From: Bacillus sp. AFS098217
GTDB lineage: Bacteria; Bacillota; Bacilli; Bacillales; Bacillaceae_G
Assembly: GCF_002551815.1 (NCBI RefSeq)
Contig: NZ_NVPR01000042.1
Location: forward strand, 10,441 to 58,312
DNA: 47,872 nt
Reading direction: 5' to 3'
Shown here in pieces: positions 1 to 8,577 of the stretch. The stretch's first letter is position 1. Each line of letters begins with the position of its first letter. The translations under genes were made by a program, and so were the position numbers. A model generated the notes under the pieces. The model saw only the letters and a list, made by a program, of their open reading frames with translations. It was not told the origin of the DNA and ran no database searches.

Positions 1-43
1 GCAGGGATTTAGATGTCGAAAAATTAAAATGGATTTATATATA
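1..43 (-). repeat. End of a bcr1-like dispersed repeat (partial, window edge)
   Basis: These bases are the reverse complement of the left end of the repeats at about 8055, 13004 and 47715 (the ATAAATCCATTTT and TTCGACATCTAAATCCCTGC blocks). The copy is inverted relative to all others in the window and its body lies outside, to the left. Confidence 0.75.
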
Positions 44-71
44 TGACAAACATTTACATATAATACTCGCA

Positions 72-100
72 TTAAAGTTAACGTTAACGTAAAATATAAT
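72..100 (+). promoter_or_regulatory. Promoter with palindromic operator for the MerR gene
   Basis: TTAAAG (72-77) and TATAAT (95-100) are 17 bases apart. The spacer begins with the perfect 12-base palindrome GTTAACGTTAAC (77-88), which overlaps a second one, ACGTTAACGT (81-90). A palindrome between the -35 and -10 is the usual MerR-family operator position, so autoregulation is inferred. Confidence 0.5.
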
Positions 101-124
101 AATGTAATGAGAGGAGGAATAAAC

Positions 125-547
125 ATGTATAAAATTGATGAAGTAACAAAGCAAGTTGGATTAACAAAACGTACACTTCGTTATTATGAGGAAATTGGTT
201 TAATTCATCCGCCAGAGCGTAGTGAAGGGAATATTCGTCTTTACACAGATGAGGACATTGTACGTATTAAAAAAATTGTAGAAGCAAAAGAAGTGCTAGG
301 AATCACCCTTCAAGAAATGCAGCATTTCTTATCATTAAAAGAGCGCATGGAGCAAAGGCGAAATAGTGATAATCCACGTGATCGTGAAGTTATTCAAGAA
401 ATTAAGAACATGCTCGAGAATCAAGTGCAAACACTAGATATAAAAATGAAGCAAATGCAGCGCGTGAAAGCAGAATTAGAGAATAGTTTAGAGCGCGCAA
501 ATAAATTTTTAGAGGACACAAAAGGAGAGACAAAAGCCCTTTCTTAA
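125..547 (+). CDS. MerR family transcriptional regulator (YfmP-like)
   Basis: A 140-residue DNA-binding regulator. The N-terminus is a typical MerR winged helix-turn-helix (IDEVTKQVGLTKRTLRYYEEIGLI, then a GNIRLYTDEDI wing, about residues 3-45). A long helical coiled-coil dimerisation region follows (about 75-135), with no cysteine cluster of the metal-sensing type. The start is placed at ATG 125 because AGGAGG (112-117) lies 7 bases upstream; an in-frame ATG at 107 has no such site. Size and sequence resemble B. subtilis YfmP, a repressor of a neighbouring efflux pump, but the would-be partner gene lies outside the window, so the ligand is unknown. The stop codon sits inside the terminator hairpin. 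Confidence 0.85.
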   Translation: MYKIDEVTKQVGLTKRTLRYYEEIGLIHPPERSEGNIRLYTDEDIVRIKKIVEAKEVLGITLQEMQHFLSLKERMEQRRNSDNPRDREVIQEIKNMLENQVQTLDIKMKQMQRVKAELENSLERANKFLEDTKGETKALS

Positions 548-562
548 GAAAGGGTTTTCTTT
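537..562 (+). terminator. Intrinsic terminator overlapping the merR stop codon
   Basis: CCCTTTCTTAAGAAAGGG (537-554) is a perfect palindrome followed by TTTTCTTTG. Its left arm contains the last codons of the regulator. Confidence 0.8.
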
Positions 563-732
563 GTTGTCATAGAAGGAATCTTCTTTATACACAAACAAAA
601 ACGGTCTGACTAAAATGTATTTTCGGTATTTTTGTACTTTTAACTATACTTTTTGTATGTTTTGTTTTATTTTTGTTAGGGGACATTAATGATGTCCTAT
701 TATAAATTTGCAGCGAAAGGCGTGATTGTACG

Positions 733-1560
733 ATGGAACTATGGTTCACTGAAAAACAAACAAAACATTTTGGAATTACGGCGCGTATTAACCGCACGTT
801 ACATACGGAGCAAACAGAATTTCAAAAGCTTGATATGGTTGAAACGGAAGAATTCGGAAACATGCTTATTTTAGATGGCATGGTTATGACAACGGAAAAG
901 GATGAGTTTGTGTATCATGAAATGGTAGCTCATGTACCTTTATTTACGCATCCAAACCCTGAAAATGTATTAGTTGTAGGCGGCGGCGATGGTGGTGTTA
1001 TTCGTGAAGTGTTAAAACACCCAAGCGTAAAGAAAGCAACGCTTGTTGAAATCGATGGTAAAGTAATCGAGTACTCTAAACAGTACTTACCATCAATTGC
1101 AGGTGCGTTAGATAATGAGCGCGTTGAAGTGAAAGTAGGCGACGGTTTCCTACACATCGCAGAAAGCGAAAACGAATATGACGTAATCATGGTTGACTCT
1201 ACAGAGCCAGTAGGGCCAGCAGTAAACTTATTTACAAAAGGATTTTATGCTGGAATCTCTAAAGCATTAAAAGAAGACGGTATTTTCGTTGCACAAACGG
1301 ACAACCCTTGGTTTACACCGGAATTAATTTCAAATGTGTTTAAAGACGTAAAAGAAATTTTCCCAATTACACGTCTATACACTGCAAATATTCCAACGTA
1401 TCCAAGTGGACTTTGGACATTCACAATTGGATCTAAAAAGCATGATCCATTAGAAGTAAGTGAAGAGCGTTTCCACGAAATCGAAACAAAATATTACACA
1501 AAAGAAATGCATAAAGCAGCATTTGTATTACCAAAATTCGTTGGGGATTTAATTAAATAG
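733..1560 (+). CDS. speE: Spermidine synthase (polyamine aminopropyltransferase)
   Basis: Transfers the aminopropyl group of decarboxylated S-adenosylmethionine to putrescine, giving spermidine; cytosolic. The 275-residue protein has the short N-terminal beta domain ([27 protein letters not shown]) and then the Rossmann-like catalytic domain. The glycine-rich [16 protein letters not shown] motif (about 80-95), the acidic LVEID and the [10 protein letters not shown] segment are the family's substrate-binding elements. Length and sequence match B. subtilis SpeE. The ribosome binding site before ATG 733 is weak (AAAGG at 716-720). speB follows in the same direction but is separated by 320 bases of repeats and hairpins, so the two may not form a tight operon here. 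Confidence 0.95.
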   Translation: MELWFTEKQTKHFGITARINRTLHTEQTEFQKLDMVETEEFGNMLILDGMVMTTEKDEFVYHEMVAHVPLFTHPNPENVLVVGGGDGGVIREVLKHPSVKKATLVEIDGKVIEYSKQYLPSIAGALDNERVEVKVGDGFLHIAESENEYDVIMVDSTEPVGPAVNLFTKGFYAGISKALKEDGIFVAQTDNPWFTPELISNVFKDVKEIFPITRLYTANIPTYPSGLWTFTIGSKKHDPLEVSEERFHEIETKYYTKEMHKAAFVLPKFVGDLIK

Positions 1561-1678
1561 AAAAGTGGAAGCGGCTCGTTCAGAATAGGAGGGGGATGGA
1601 GCTTCAGACGTAGAGGCGTTTTTTGCCTCGCAGAAGAAGCGAAGCCACGGAGTATTCTAGCCGCTATAGCTGGACAAT
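1558..1678 (+). repeat. Stop-codon-proximal modular repeat, GAGGC/GCCTC core type
   Basis: Begins at the speE stop codon (TAG then AAAAGTGGAAGCGGCTCG) and ends ...AGCTGGACAATAG. The core holds the hairpin GAGGC-loop-GCCTC around 1610-1632, nested within CTTC/GAAG. The same ends and core recur near 35752 and, reversed, near 37504 and 45352. It resembles the bcr repeats of the B. cereus group; the exact family is not assigned. Confidence 0.75.
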
Positions 1679-1684
1679 AGATGA

Positions 1685-1787
1685 AAGTGTAAGTAGCTCA
1701 TTTAAGGTGCGCGTCCAAAAGATTTGAGCATGCTAGCTACTTACACTTCGATAAATAAAATAATCTTCTCGTCGCTAAAAGAAGATT
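1685..1787. other. Two strong hairpins in the speE-speB gap
   Basis: AAGTGTAAGTAGCT (1685-1698) pairs perfectly over 14 bases with 1735-1748. AATCTTCT (1762-1769) pairs with AGAAGATT (1780-1787). Neither is followed by a clean T-run, so they are not obvious terminators. The remaining bases up to the speB ribosome binding site contain only a short GAGC/GCTC hairpin near 1806-1820 and no gene. Confidence 0.6.
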
Positions 1788-1880
1788 GAGGTAAATCGAG
1801 AAAGAGGAGCACAGCGCTCCAAATTTGAGAAATAATGAAAGGTTGGGATACCTTAGGTTCCACATAAGGAGGAAAAGAAT

Positions 1881-2753
1881 ATGCGTTTTGATGAAGCTTA
1901 TTCAGGTAAAGTATTTATTAAAAGTCATCCAAGTTTTGAAGAGGCAGAGGCAGTTATTTACGGGATGCCAATGGATTGGACAGTAAGTTACCGTCCAGGT
2001 TCTCGTTTTGGCCCTGCACGTATTCGTGAAGTATCAATTGGGCTAGAGGAATACAGTCCATATTTAGATCGTGAACTAGAAGAAGTAAAATATTTTGATG
2101 CTGGTGATATTCCGCTACCATTCGGAAACCCACAGCGCAGTATAGACATGATTGAAGAATATGTAACAAAACTATTAGATGCCGGTAAGTTTCCACTAGG
2201 TCTTGGCGGTGAGCACCTAGTGTCTTGGCCAGTTTTTAAGGCGATGGCAAAAAAATATCCGGACTTAGCAATCATTCATATGGATGCTCATACTGATTTA
2301 CGTGAGTCATATGAAGGAGAGCCTTTATCCCATGCTACGCCAATTCGTAAAGTATGTGATTTGATTGGTCCGGAAAACGTATATTCTTTCGGGATTCGTT
2401 CTGGTATGAAAGAAGAATTTGAATGGGTAAAAGAAGTGGGCATGAATTTATATAAATTTGAAGTGTTAGAACCGTTAAAGGAAGTATTGCCAAAACTTGC
2501 AGGACGCCCAGTTTATGTCACAATTGACATCGACGTATTGGATCCAGCACATGCTCCTGGAACAGGAACATTAGAAGCTGGCGGTATCACATCTAAAGAA
2601 TTATTAGATTCCATCGTAGCAATTGCAAATTCAGATATAAATGTAGTCGGAGCGGATTTAGTAGAAGTAGCTCCAATCTACGACCATAGTGATCAAACAC
2701 CAATCGCAGCAAGCAAATTCGTGCGGGAAATGCTGCTTGGTTGGGTAAAGTAA
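1881..2753 (+). CDS. speB: Agmatinase
   Basis: Hydrolyses agmatine to putrescine and urea, supplying the substrate of SpeE upstream. A 290-residue member of the ureohydrolase (arginase/agmatinase) fold. The dimanganese ligands are visible in GGEHLVSWP (about 109-113), IHMDAHTDLR (about 131-140) and ITIDIDVLDPAHAPGTGT (about 213-230). The start is secure: TAAGGAGG (1866-1873) precedes ATG 1881. Length equals that of B. subtilis SpeB. The stop codon TAA (2751-2753) is also the first triplet of a dispersed repeat. Confidence 0.95.
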   Translation: MRFDEAYSGKVFIKSHPSFEEAEAVIYGMPMDWTVSYRPGSRFGPARIREVSIGLEEYSPYLDRELEEVKYFDAGDIPLPFGNPQRSIDMIEEYVTKLLDAGKFPLGLGGEHLVSWPVFKAMAKKYPDLAIIHMDAHTDLRESYEGEPLSHATPIRKVCDLIGPENVYSFGIRSGMKEEFEWVKEVGMNLYKFEVLEPLKEVLPKLAGRPVYVTIDIDVLDPAHAPGTGTLEAGGITSKELLDSIVAIANSDINVVGADLVEVAPIYDHSDQTPIAASKFVREMLLGWVK

Positions 2754-2868
2754 AAGCGAAGCCGACTATTTAGGCCAGGTGGCTAAGGTTCTTTCCTGCA
2801 AAAGGTGCTCTTTACCTTTTGGCAGGGAAGGTTCTTAGACGCAAGGGTCTAGGAGGCGTAGCTGGATA
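2751..2868 (+). repeat. Stop-codon-proximal modular repeat, long-hairpin core type
   Basis: Starts TAAAAGCGAAGCCGACT with the speB stop codon and ends GTAGCTGGATA. The core is a long hairpin in which CCTGC...AAAGG pairs with CCTTTT...GCAGG (about 2795-2827), flanked by two copies of AAGGTTCTT. The same architecture with different stem letters is seen at 38791-38910 and 45474-45596. Confidence 0.75.
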
Positions 2869-2872
2869 AAAG

Positions 2873-2931
2873 TAAAAGCGGAAGCGGCTCGTATCTCATA
2901 TATCGATGCTTCTGCAAAGTTCGATATATGC
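2873..2931 (+). repeat. Short derivative of the modular repeat, tandem to the previous one
   Basis: TAAAAGCGGAAGCGGCTCG restarts the repeat, but the body is replaced by CATATATCGA (2897-2906), CTTCTGCAAA and TCGATATATG (2921-2930), a 10-bp hairpin. The TAAAAG...GGCTCG start and CTTCTGCAAA are shared with 35874-35915. Confidence 0.6.
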
Positions 2932-2940
2932 TTATAAGAA

Positions 2941-2980
2941 AAAAGGAGTTAGTCTCATTATTTGAGACTAGCTCCTTTTT
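2941..2980. terminator. Bidirectional terminator between speB and the EIIC-like gene
   Basis: AAAAGGAGTTAGTCTCA pairs with TGAGACTAGCTCCTTTTT across a short loop, with an A-run and a T-run on either side. It can end both the rightward and the leftward transcripts. Confidence 0.85.
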
Positions 2981-2981
2981 C

Positions 2982-4019
2982 CTATGCAGCTTTTTCTTTT
3001 GAAGTGATGCCGCGAATTTCATCAGCAGAACGAATTGGATATTTGCGGAAAACGATTGTTCCGATATAGCCAATGATTGTAGTGACGATTCCGCATAGTA
3101 CAGCAGCAATTGCTACTTTCATTACATCGTTAAATCCAAAGAGAACCAGAAGTCCTGGAATTGGTGATGCTGTACCAGGGGCATTGTTTACCAGCTGGAA
3201 TAAGGATGTAATAATACCAGCAAGTGCACCACCGACAAAATTTGTCGTATAGATTGGAATTGGATTTGCTGCGACAACATCAGCTTGTGTTAATGGTTCA
3301 ATTGCTACCGCAATTGTATCTTTCTTTGAACAAATCTTTAAACGTTTAAAGAAAATAAAGTTCATTGGAGCAGAGGCCGCTACTGCAAGACTACCAATAG
3401 CCATTGGTAAGCCTGTTAGTCCTAACATAGCAGTTAGTGCCATGGAGCTTAATGGAGATGTAGAGATAACTGTGATGAGCCCGCCAAGCATAATCCCCAT
3501 AATAACCGGGCTTTCTGTAGTTGCGATTGAAATAATAGAGCCGATTTTTCCAAGTGTTGCATTTACAACGGGATCCATAAGCATGGCCATTCCGCGTGAA
3601 AGTGGTGCTGCAATGAATAAGATTGCTAAAAATTCTACACCAGCTGGCAATTTCTTTTCGAGGAATTTTACGACAAAGGCGCAAACATATCCAGCGAAAA
3701 AGCCTGGTAAAATACCAAATCCACTAGTGGCAATCCCAATTAAAACAGCATATACGGGGGATACACCAATTGCGAGTGCCACTAAAATGGCAGCTGCGAC
3801 ACCGCTCATACTACCGGAGGCTTCCCCAACCGATTGCAAAAAGCTGTTATGAAACATCTCGCCACCGATATAACGGTGAAATGCTTCAATAAGGAAGCTT
3901 GCGATTGCAGCGTTAGCTAAAGCACCCATTGCCTTCATTCCGTAAGGAGCACGGTAACTAAAGAGCGTGAAAAGAAAAAGTACAACAAGTAGTAGTGCTA
4001 AACCTTGCAAGATAGCCAT
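2982..4019 (-). CDS. PTS EIIC-like membrane transporter (PTS_EIIC_2 family)
   Basis: A 345-residue polytopic membrane protein with about ten hydrophobic helices from the N-terminal ILQGLALLLVVLFLFTLF to the C-terminal VAIAAVLCGIVTTIIGYIG. It resembles the stand-alone EIIC-like family without an attached EIIA or EIIB domain (segments PVYAVLIGIATSGFG, VISTSPLSSMAL, PIPGLLVLFG). The substrate is unknown, and no EIIA or EIIB gene for it is adjacent. Start at ATG 4019 (complement): AAAGGAG lies 11 bases upstream at 4031-4037. The longer in-frame extension to 4172 has no ribosome binding site and low-quality sequence. It shares a terminator with speB and is divergent from the YxeA-like gene. Confidence 0.75.
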   Translation of the reverse strand: MAILQGLALLLVVLFLFTLFSYRAPYGMKAMGALANAAIASFLIEAFHRYIGGEMFHNSFLQSVGEASGSMSGVAAAILVALAIGVSPVYAVLIGIATSGFGILPGFFAGYVCAFVVKFLEKKLPAGVEFLAILFIAAPLSRGMAMLMDPVVNATLGKIGSIISIATTESPVIMGIMLGGLITVISTSPLSSMALTAMLGLTGLPMAIGSLAVAASAPMNFIFFKRLKICSKKDTIAVAIEPLTQADVVAANPIPIYTTNFVGGALAGIITSLFQLVNNAPGTASPIPGLLVLFGFNDVMKVAIAAVLCGIVTTIIGYIGTIVFRKYPIRSADEIRGITSKEKAA

Positions 4020-4254
4020 TTGAAAACTGTCTCCTTTTTGATATTTGTTATAAAAATTTGTATTATTCAATAATAATACAGAATTTGCTCGAATGGAAAA
4101 ATTTTTTATTAGGAAAATACTACAAAGAGCATTTTTCTTACGATAGTGTAAGGAAAATGTAATACATTTCAATAGAGTATAGTATCCCCTTTCCCGTATA
4201 ATACGGATATGAGTATGTAACGGATCAAAAGATATATCAACAGGAGGCGCATAT

Positions 4255-4617
4255 ATGAAATTGGTAATTCGGGTTTTAGCCGTTTTTGCTATCCTTTTAG
4301 GTGGTACGGCATATTATTTGCAAACAAAAACAGAAGGTGTCGGGGCTTTTGTCGATAATTTCTTTTCAAATAAAGAGATACAAGATTATTACGCGGTTAT
4401 AAATAAGGGTGAGAAAAAAGACGATGAATATTTGTATACATTTAAAGGATATACAGAGGATGGAAAGCCGCAAGTCATCAAAAAAATGGTGAATCGTCAA
4501 TTACATACAGGTACTTTTATAAAAATTTATGCGAAGGGAATGCAAGGAAAAAGCTGGGCTGAAATTTCAAAAGAAGAAGTTCCAGAAAAAGCCTTAAAGC
4601 AATTGCAAAAAGTATAA
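4255..4617 (+). CDS. YxeA family (DUF1093) exported or membrane-anchored protein
   Basis: A 120-residue protein with one N-terminal hydrophobic segment (residues 4-22: VIRVLAVFAILLGGTAYYL), acting as a signal peptide or anchor, then a small basic beta-rich domain (YLYTFKGYTEDGKPQVIKKM). The family is YxeA-like, of unknown biochemical role. No lipobox cysteine is present. GGAGG is well placed before ATG 4255, and a TATAAT (4197-4202) lies 50 bases upstream with no good -35. It is monocistronic, bounded by a terminator directly over its stop codon. Confidence 0.75.
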   Translation: MKLVIRVLAVFAILLGGTAYYLQTKTEGVGAFVDNFFSNKEIQDYYAVINKGEKKDDEYLYTFKGYTEDGKPQVIKKMVNRQLHTGTFIKIYAKGMQGKSWAEISKEEVPEKALKQLQKV

Positions 4618-4645
4618 AAGGAGCGAATGATTCGCTCCTTTTTTA
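4616..4645. terminator. Bidirectional terminator
   Basis: A perfect 12-bp stem, AAAAGGAGCGAA with TTCGCTCCTTTT, loop TGA, then a T-run that runs into the stop codon of the convergent S66 peptidase gene. Confidence 0.9.
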
Positions 4646-5629
4646 GTGTGTTAAAAGTGTAATGGATGTGTGCGTTTGGCTGGAAATAATTTTTACGCGT
4701 CCACCAATTGGGAAAGTAAAAATCGGTGTTGTATGTCCAAAGTTGGCATTTGCAATTACAGGAATGTGGGAAAGTTTTTGTTTTGAATAAATTATTTCTT
4801 GGATATCTTCTATGACAGCTTCAGATCCTTTTTGCAGTCTTCCAATCACAATGCCTTTTATATGTTCAAAATCTGGTTGTTGAATGAGAGAGTGTAAGTA
4901 ACGATCAAAAGTTTTAACCGTGGCTTTTCCTGTGAGAGCATCTTCTTCTAAAAATAATATTTTATCTCGTAAGTTCGGGATATATGATGTGCCTTGTAGT
5001 AAATTAAAGGTACTCATATTACCACCAACAATTTCTCCAATTGCTTCACCTTCATGTATAGAAACATATCCTTCATTTTGGAAGAAAGTTCGATTTTCTT
5101 GGTCAATATACCAAGGGTCATCGCTCCACGTTTCAGCGGGATGTATTTCGATAGGTTCTGCAGAAGTCATGCATGTTAAAAAGTAATCTACTGTATAATC
5201 AAGCCCTTTCTCCATTCCAAATGAAGAGAAGTGAGGTCCTGAATATGTAATGAGACCTGTTTTTGTATAAATAGCGTTGCTTAAAGCAGTAATATCAGAA
5301 TAACCACAGAAAATTTTAGGGTTCTTGCGAATTAAGTCATAATCTATATGCTGTAACAGTCCGTTGGAATTATATCCTCCAAGTGTTGTTAAAATTGCTT
5401 TTACATTGGAGTCGGCGAAAGCTTCATGGAGGTCTTGCACTCGTGAAGAAACGGAAGAAGAAGCAAAACGATCAATTTCTTCAGCGTTTTTTGAAAAGGT
5501 AATACGAAAGCCCATATCTGTGAGCCGCTTAATAGCAAGATCACGATTATAATCGGAAACAATACTTAAACTACAGGCAGGTGAAATAACTCGAATTTCA
5601 TCACCTTGTTTTAGTTTTGGTGGAATCAT
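4643..5629 (-). CDS. S66 family LD-carboxypeptidase / MccF-like serine peptidase
   Basis: A 328-residue cytosolic serine peptidase. The family includes muropeptide LD-carboxypeptidases and MccF, which inactivates microcin C-type adenylated peptides. The nucleophile elbow GYSDITAL is visible (Ser at about residue 111), with the downstream acidic LFLEED segment and the histidine in NANFGHTTP expected to complete the Ser-Glu-His triad. The N-terminal IRVISPA and TTLGGYNSNGLL segments match the family. Start at ATG 5629 (complement) because AAAGGGGGG lies just upstream; the in-frame extension to 5683 has no ribosome binding site. Whether it recycles cell wall or gives antibiotic immunity cannot be told from sequence; the sequence is closer to MccF. 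Confidence 0.85.
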   Translation of the reverse strand: MIPPKLKQGDEIRVISPACSLSIVSDYNRDLAIKRLTDMGFRITFSKNAEEIDRFASSSVSSRVQDLHEAFADSNVKAILTTLGGYNSNGLLQHIDYDLIRKNPKIFCGYSDITALSNAIYTKTGLITYSGPHFSSFGMEKGLDYTVDYFLTCMTSAEPIEIHPAETWSDDPWYIDQENRTFFQNEGYVSIHEGEAIGEIVGGNMSTFNLLQGTSYIPNLRDKILFLEEDALTGKATVKTFDRYLHSLIQQPDFEHIKGIVIGRLQKGSEAVIEDIQEIIYSKQKLSHIPVIANANFGHTTPIFTFPIGGRVKIISSQTHTSITLLTH

Positions 5630-5832
5630 TTGGAGCCCCCCTTTAAATGAAAGAAAATTTTGATTTAAAAGATATTTTATCATAGAAGATAGAACTTTAT
5701 AAATTGTTTTTTTGTAACAGAGTTTTCCTGATTTTTCAGCAGACAGACATAGGCTTTTTTTGATATGATAGGAAAAGTGATTTATTATAAACTTTATCTA
5801 ATATCTATAACATATTGAAAGGTGTGCAAGAC

Positions 5833-6270
5833 GTGGAGAAACAACTTGCAGGCTTGCCAGTACACGTTCATTTCGTAACAGAAATCCGTGAAGGGGCACG
5901 AAAGGAAACAATTGCTTTTGACGCAAATGGTCAATACTATGTAAAAGGTCAAAGTACATATGTAACGTTTCAAGAGCCGAACGAACAAGGCGAAGTAAAG
6001 ACAATCATCAAAATTCAAGGTGAACAAGTTCTCATCATGCGTTCAGGTGCCGTTTCCATGCGTCAAATACATGCAAAAGGTGAATGGACAACTGGTACGT
6101 ATACGAGTGAACTTGGTACGTTTGCATTGCAAACGAAAACTGATAATGTTCTTTTTAAATGGTCGGACGAGAAGAAAAAAGGACAACTCTTTTTAACGTA
6201 TGCATTGCTTCTAAGTGAACAAGAAGCGGGCCGATATACAATTACGATTAATTTGAAGGAGGCAAAATAA
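5833..6270 (+). CDS. ywiB: DUF1934 beta-barrel protein (YwiB)
   Basis: A lipocalin-like small beta-barrel family of unknown function that is regularly coupled to argS. About 145 residues: alternating beta strands ([57 protein letters not shown]) and the terminal [12 protein letters not shown] 5833 is preferred over the upstream in-frame TTG (5815) because GAAAGG (5817-5822) is placed for 5833 and the homologue starts there. Its stop overlaps the argS start (TAATG), indicating translational coupling. Confidence 0.85.
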   Translation: MEKQLAGLPVHVHFVTEIREGARKETIAFDANGQYYVKGQSTYVTFQEPNEQGEVKTIIKIQGEQVLIMRSGAVSMRQIHAKGEWTTGTYTSELGTFALQTKTDNVLFKWSDEKKKGQLFLTYALLLSEQEAGRYTITINLKEAK

Positions 6271-7940
6271 TGAATTCTTTAGAACAAGTAAAAGGATTGA
6301 TCAAAGAAGAAATTAAAGCTGCAGTATTAAAAGCAGAATTAGCAACAGAAGAACAAATTCCAAACGTTGTATTAGAATCTCCGAAAGATAAAACACATGG
6401 TGATTTCTCTACAAACATGGCAATGCAACTTGCACGTGTTGCGAAAAAAGCACCTCGTATGATCGCAGAAGAGTTAATTGCAAACTTCGATAAAGCAAAA
6501 GCTTCTATTGAAAAAATTGAAATTGCTGGTCCTGGTTTTATTAACTTCTACATGGATAACAGCTACTTAACAGATTTAATCCCAACAATTGTTAAAGCTG
6601 GTGAAGCTTACGGTGAGACAAACACTGGTAAAGGTGAAAAAGTACAAGTTGAGTTCGTATCTGCAAACCCAACAGGTGACCTTCACTTAGGACATGCACG
6701 TGGAGCAGCAGTAGGTGACACATTATGTAACGTATTAGCAAAAGCAGGATACGATGTATCTCGTGAATATTATATTAACGATGCTGGTAACCAAATTCAT
6801 AACTTAGCTCTTTCTGTTGAAGCTCGTTACATGCAAGCGTTAGGTTTAGAAAAAGAAATGCCAGAAGACGGTTACCATGGTGCGGACATTGTTGGAATCG
6901 GAAAACGTTTAGCAGAAGAGTTTGGCGATCGTTATGCAAAAGCTGATGAGAAAGAAAGCTATGAATTTTACCGTGAGTACGGTTTGAAATATGAACTAGC
7001 AAAACTGCAAAAAGACTTAGAAAGCTTCCGTGTTAAGTTTGATGTATGGTTCTCTGAAACATCACTATACAAAAACGGAAAAATTGATGAGGCTCTTGCA
7101 GTATTAAAAGAGCGCGATGAAATATTTGAAGAAGATGGAGCGACTTGGTTCCGTTCTATGACTTATGGTGATGATAAAAACCGTGTGTTAATTAAAAACG
7201 ATGGTTCTTACACATACTTAACGCCAGATATCGCGTATCACCGTGATAAATTAGAGCGTGGTTTTGATAAATTAATCAACATTTGGGGTGCTGACCACCA
7301 CGGTTACATTCCTCGTATGAAAGCGGCAATCCAAGCGCTTGGTTACGATAAAGAAACGCTTGAAGTAGAAATCATCCAAATGGTACAACTATACCAAAAC
7401 GGTGAAAAAGTAAAAATGAGTAAGCGTACAGGTAAAGCAGTTACACTTCGTGAGCTTATGGAAGAAGTAGGCGTGGATGCAATGCGTTACTTCTTTGCAA
7501 TGCGTAGTGGTGACTCTCACTTAGACTTTGATATGGACTTAGCTGTATCAAAATCTAATGAAAACCCTGTATACTATGCACAATATGCTCATGCACGCGT
7601 ATGCAGTATCCTTCGCCAAGGTGAAGAACTTGGATTAGCTGCAGGCGGTGATGTAAATTACAAACTTGTTACTTCTGAAAAAGAAGTAGATTTACTGAAA
7701 AAGCTTGGTGAATTCCCAGCGGCAGTTGCAGAAGCAGCGCAAAAACGTCTGCCACATCGCATTACAAGCTATGCATTTGAGTTAGCAGCAGCGCTTCACA
7801 GCTTCTACAATGCAGAAAAAGTATTAAACCAAGATAACTTAGAATTAAGTAAAGCTCGTTACGACTTAATGCGTGCAGTGCGCATCACACTTCAAAATGC
7901 ATTATCATTAGTTGGAGTATCTGCGCCGGAGAAAATGTAA
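6270..7940 (+). CDS. argS: Arginyl-tRNA synthetase
   Basis: Class I aminoacyl-tRNA synthetase charging tRNA-Arg; cytosolic monomer. The 556 residues contain the N-terminal Add1 domain (1-110), the HLGH form of the HIGH motif (139-142, in [14 protein letters not shown]), the KMSK loop (about 382-385) and the C-terminal DALR anticodon-binding domain (about 435-556, ending [14 protein letters not shown]). Length is typical for the Bacillus enzyme. Start overlaps the ywiB stop by one base. A terminator follows within 25 bases. No T-box leader is seen in front of ywiB. Confidence 0.97.
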   Translation: MNSLEQVKGLIKEEIKAAVLKAELATEEQIPNVVLESPKDKTHGDFSTNMAMQLARVAKKAPRMIAEELIANFDKAKASIEKIEIAGPGFINFYMDNSYLTDLIPTIVKAGEAYGETNTGKGEKVQVEFVSANPTGDLHLGHARGAAVGDTLCNVLAKAGYDVSREYYINDAGNQIHNLALSVEARYMQALGLEKEMPEDGYHGADIVGIGKRLAEEFGDRYAKADEKESYEFYREYGLKYELAKLQKDLESFRVKFDVWFSETSLYKNGKIDEALAVLKERDEIFEEDGATWFRSMTYGDDKNRVLIKNDGSYTYLTPDIAYHRDKLERGFDKLINIWGADHHGYIPRMKAAIQALGYDKETLEVEIIQMVQLYQNGEKVKMSKRTGKAVTLRELMEEVGVDAMRYFFAMRSGDSHLDFDMDLAVSKSNENPVYYAQYAHARVCSILRQGEELGLAAGGDVNYKLVTSEKEVDLLKKLGEFPAAVAEAAQKRLPHRITSYAFELAAALHSFYNAEKVLNQDNLELSKARYDLMRAVRITLQNALSLVGVSAPEKM

Positions 7941-7962
7941 TAAAGAAAAGTAGAGGCAAAAA

Positions 7963-7990
7963 AGAGATCGCTCGCGGTCTCTTTTTTTGC
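7963..7990 (+). terminator. Terminator of ywiB-argS
   Basis: AGAGATCG-CTCG-CGGTCTCT stem followed by TTTTTTTGC. Confidence 0.85.
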
Positions 7991-8054
7991 TTTTTTCTTT
8001 CTCATGCTTCTATTGTCCTTGGCTGACAAAAGAAGACGGATAACGACTCTATTC

Positions 8055-8248
8055 TATATAAATCTATTCTAACTTTTCGACATCTAAATCTCTGCTAAGC
8101 AGAATAAAAAGTAACCTACCCTCATTTGATCTTTCTGTTTTTACTTCGCATGTGGCAGAAAAAGGCCCTGACCGCTTCTATGCATGGCCAGATGCTCTCT
8201 TCCACCTAAAAAGAGGGGTTTTATGTCGGTTTTTAAATTGGTGTATAT
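8055..8248 (+). repeat. bcr1-like dispersed repeat, full-length copy
   Basis: Starts TATATAAATCTATTCTAA, contains TTCGACATCTAAATC, CGCATGTGGCAGAAAAAG and CGCTTCTATGCATGGCC, and ends GGTGTATATATAC. The two ends form an imperfect inverted repeat. Closely matching copies lie at 13004, 40972 and 47715. A short ORF crossing this repeat (from 8184) is not considered a gene. Confidence 0.8.
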
Positions 8249-8284
8249 ATACTTTTTGGTATTTTCAATCAATCCCATTGAGGA

Positions 8285-8505
8285 CTTAAAATATGCATAT
8301 TTGCATATTTTAAGCAGGGATATGTATGCTATTATTTTAGATAAAGGTTCGCTTTCTACTTTGAAAGTCCCTAAATTGCATGAATCTAGTGTACCCAAAC
8401 TTTAGATTATGTAAAGAAAAGAGATCCTCCAGCTTAGGATTTCTTTTTCTTATTGCTTGAACCTTGTGAGCGTGATAATCATGTTCCCACATTTCATGAT
8501 TATCA
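8285..8505. other. Hairpin-rich non-coding stretch
   Basis: CTTAAAATATGCA (8285-8297) pairs with TGCATATTTTAAG (8302-8314) through a 4-base loop: a perfect 13-bp stem. TGATAATCATG (8473-8483) pairs with CATGATTATCA (8495-8505), an 11-bp stem. A third inverted repeat, GGGACTGTTCA with TGAACAGTCTCC, lies at about 8541-8570. No T-runs follow, so a structured RNA or repeat remnant is more likely than terminators. Confidence 0.5.
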
Positions 8506-8555
8506 TCAGTGATATATGTAAGGCATCCATATAAAAAGAGGGGACTGTTCATCAT
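8337..8555 (-). CDS. Doubtful small histidine-rich ORF
   Basis: A 72-codon leftward ORF between the argS repeat and map. I do not recognise the product. Its N-terminal half has a run of possible metal ligands (DDNHEMWEHDYHAH, about residues 18-31). GGAGG stands 11 bases before its ATG, but that site is inside the inverted repeat near 8541-8570, and the ORF spans two other hairpins. It may be a degraded gene or chance coding through structured DNA. Confidence 0.25.
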   Translation of the reverse strand: MMNSPLFLYGCLTYITDDNHEMWEHDYHAHKVQAIRKRNPKLEDLFSLHNLKFGYTRFMQFRDFQSRKRTFI

Positions 8556-8577
8556 TTGAACAGTCTCCTCCCGTTAA

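Noticed and set aside
689-874. ORF overlapping the speE start in another frame
   Set aside because: Out-of-frame shadow of speE with no recognisable product.
2982-4172. Longer form of the EIIC-like protein starting at 4172 (complement)
   Set aside because: The extra N-terminal residues are translated leader DNA; ATG 4019 has the only good ribosome binding site.
8184-8405. 73-codon rightward ORF
   Set aside because: Its first half is the bcr1-like repeat and the rest crosses the hairpin at 8285-8314; no ribosome binding site.
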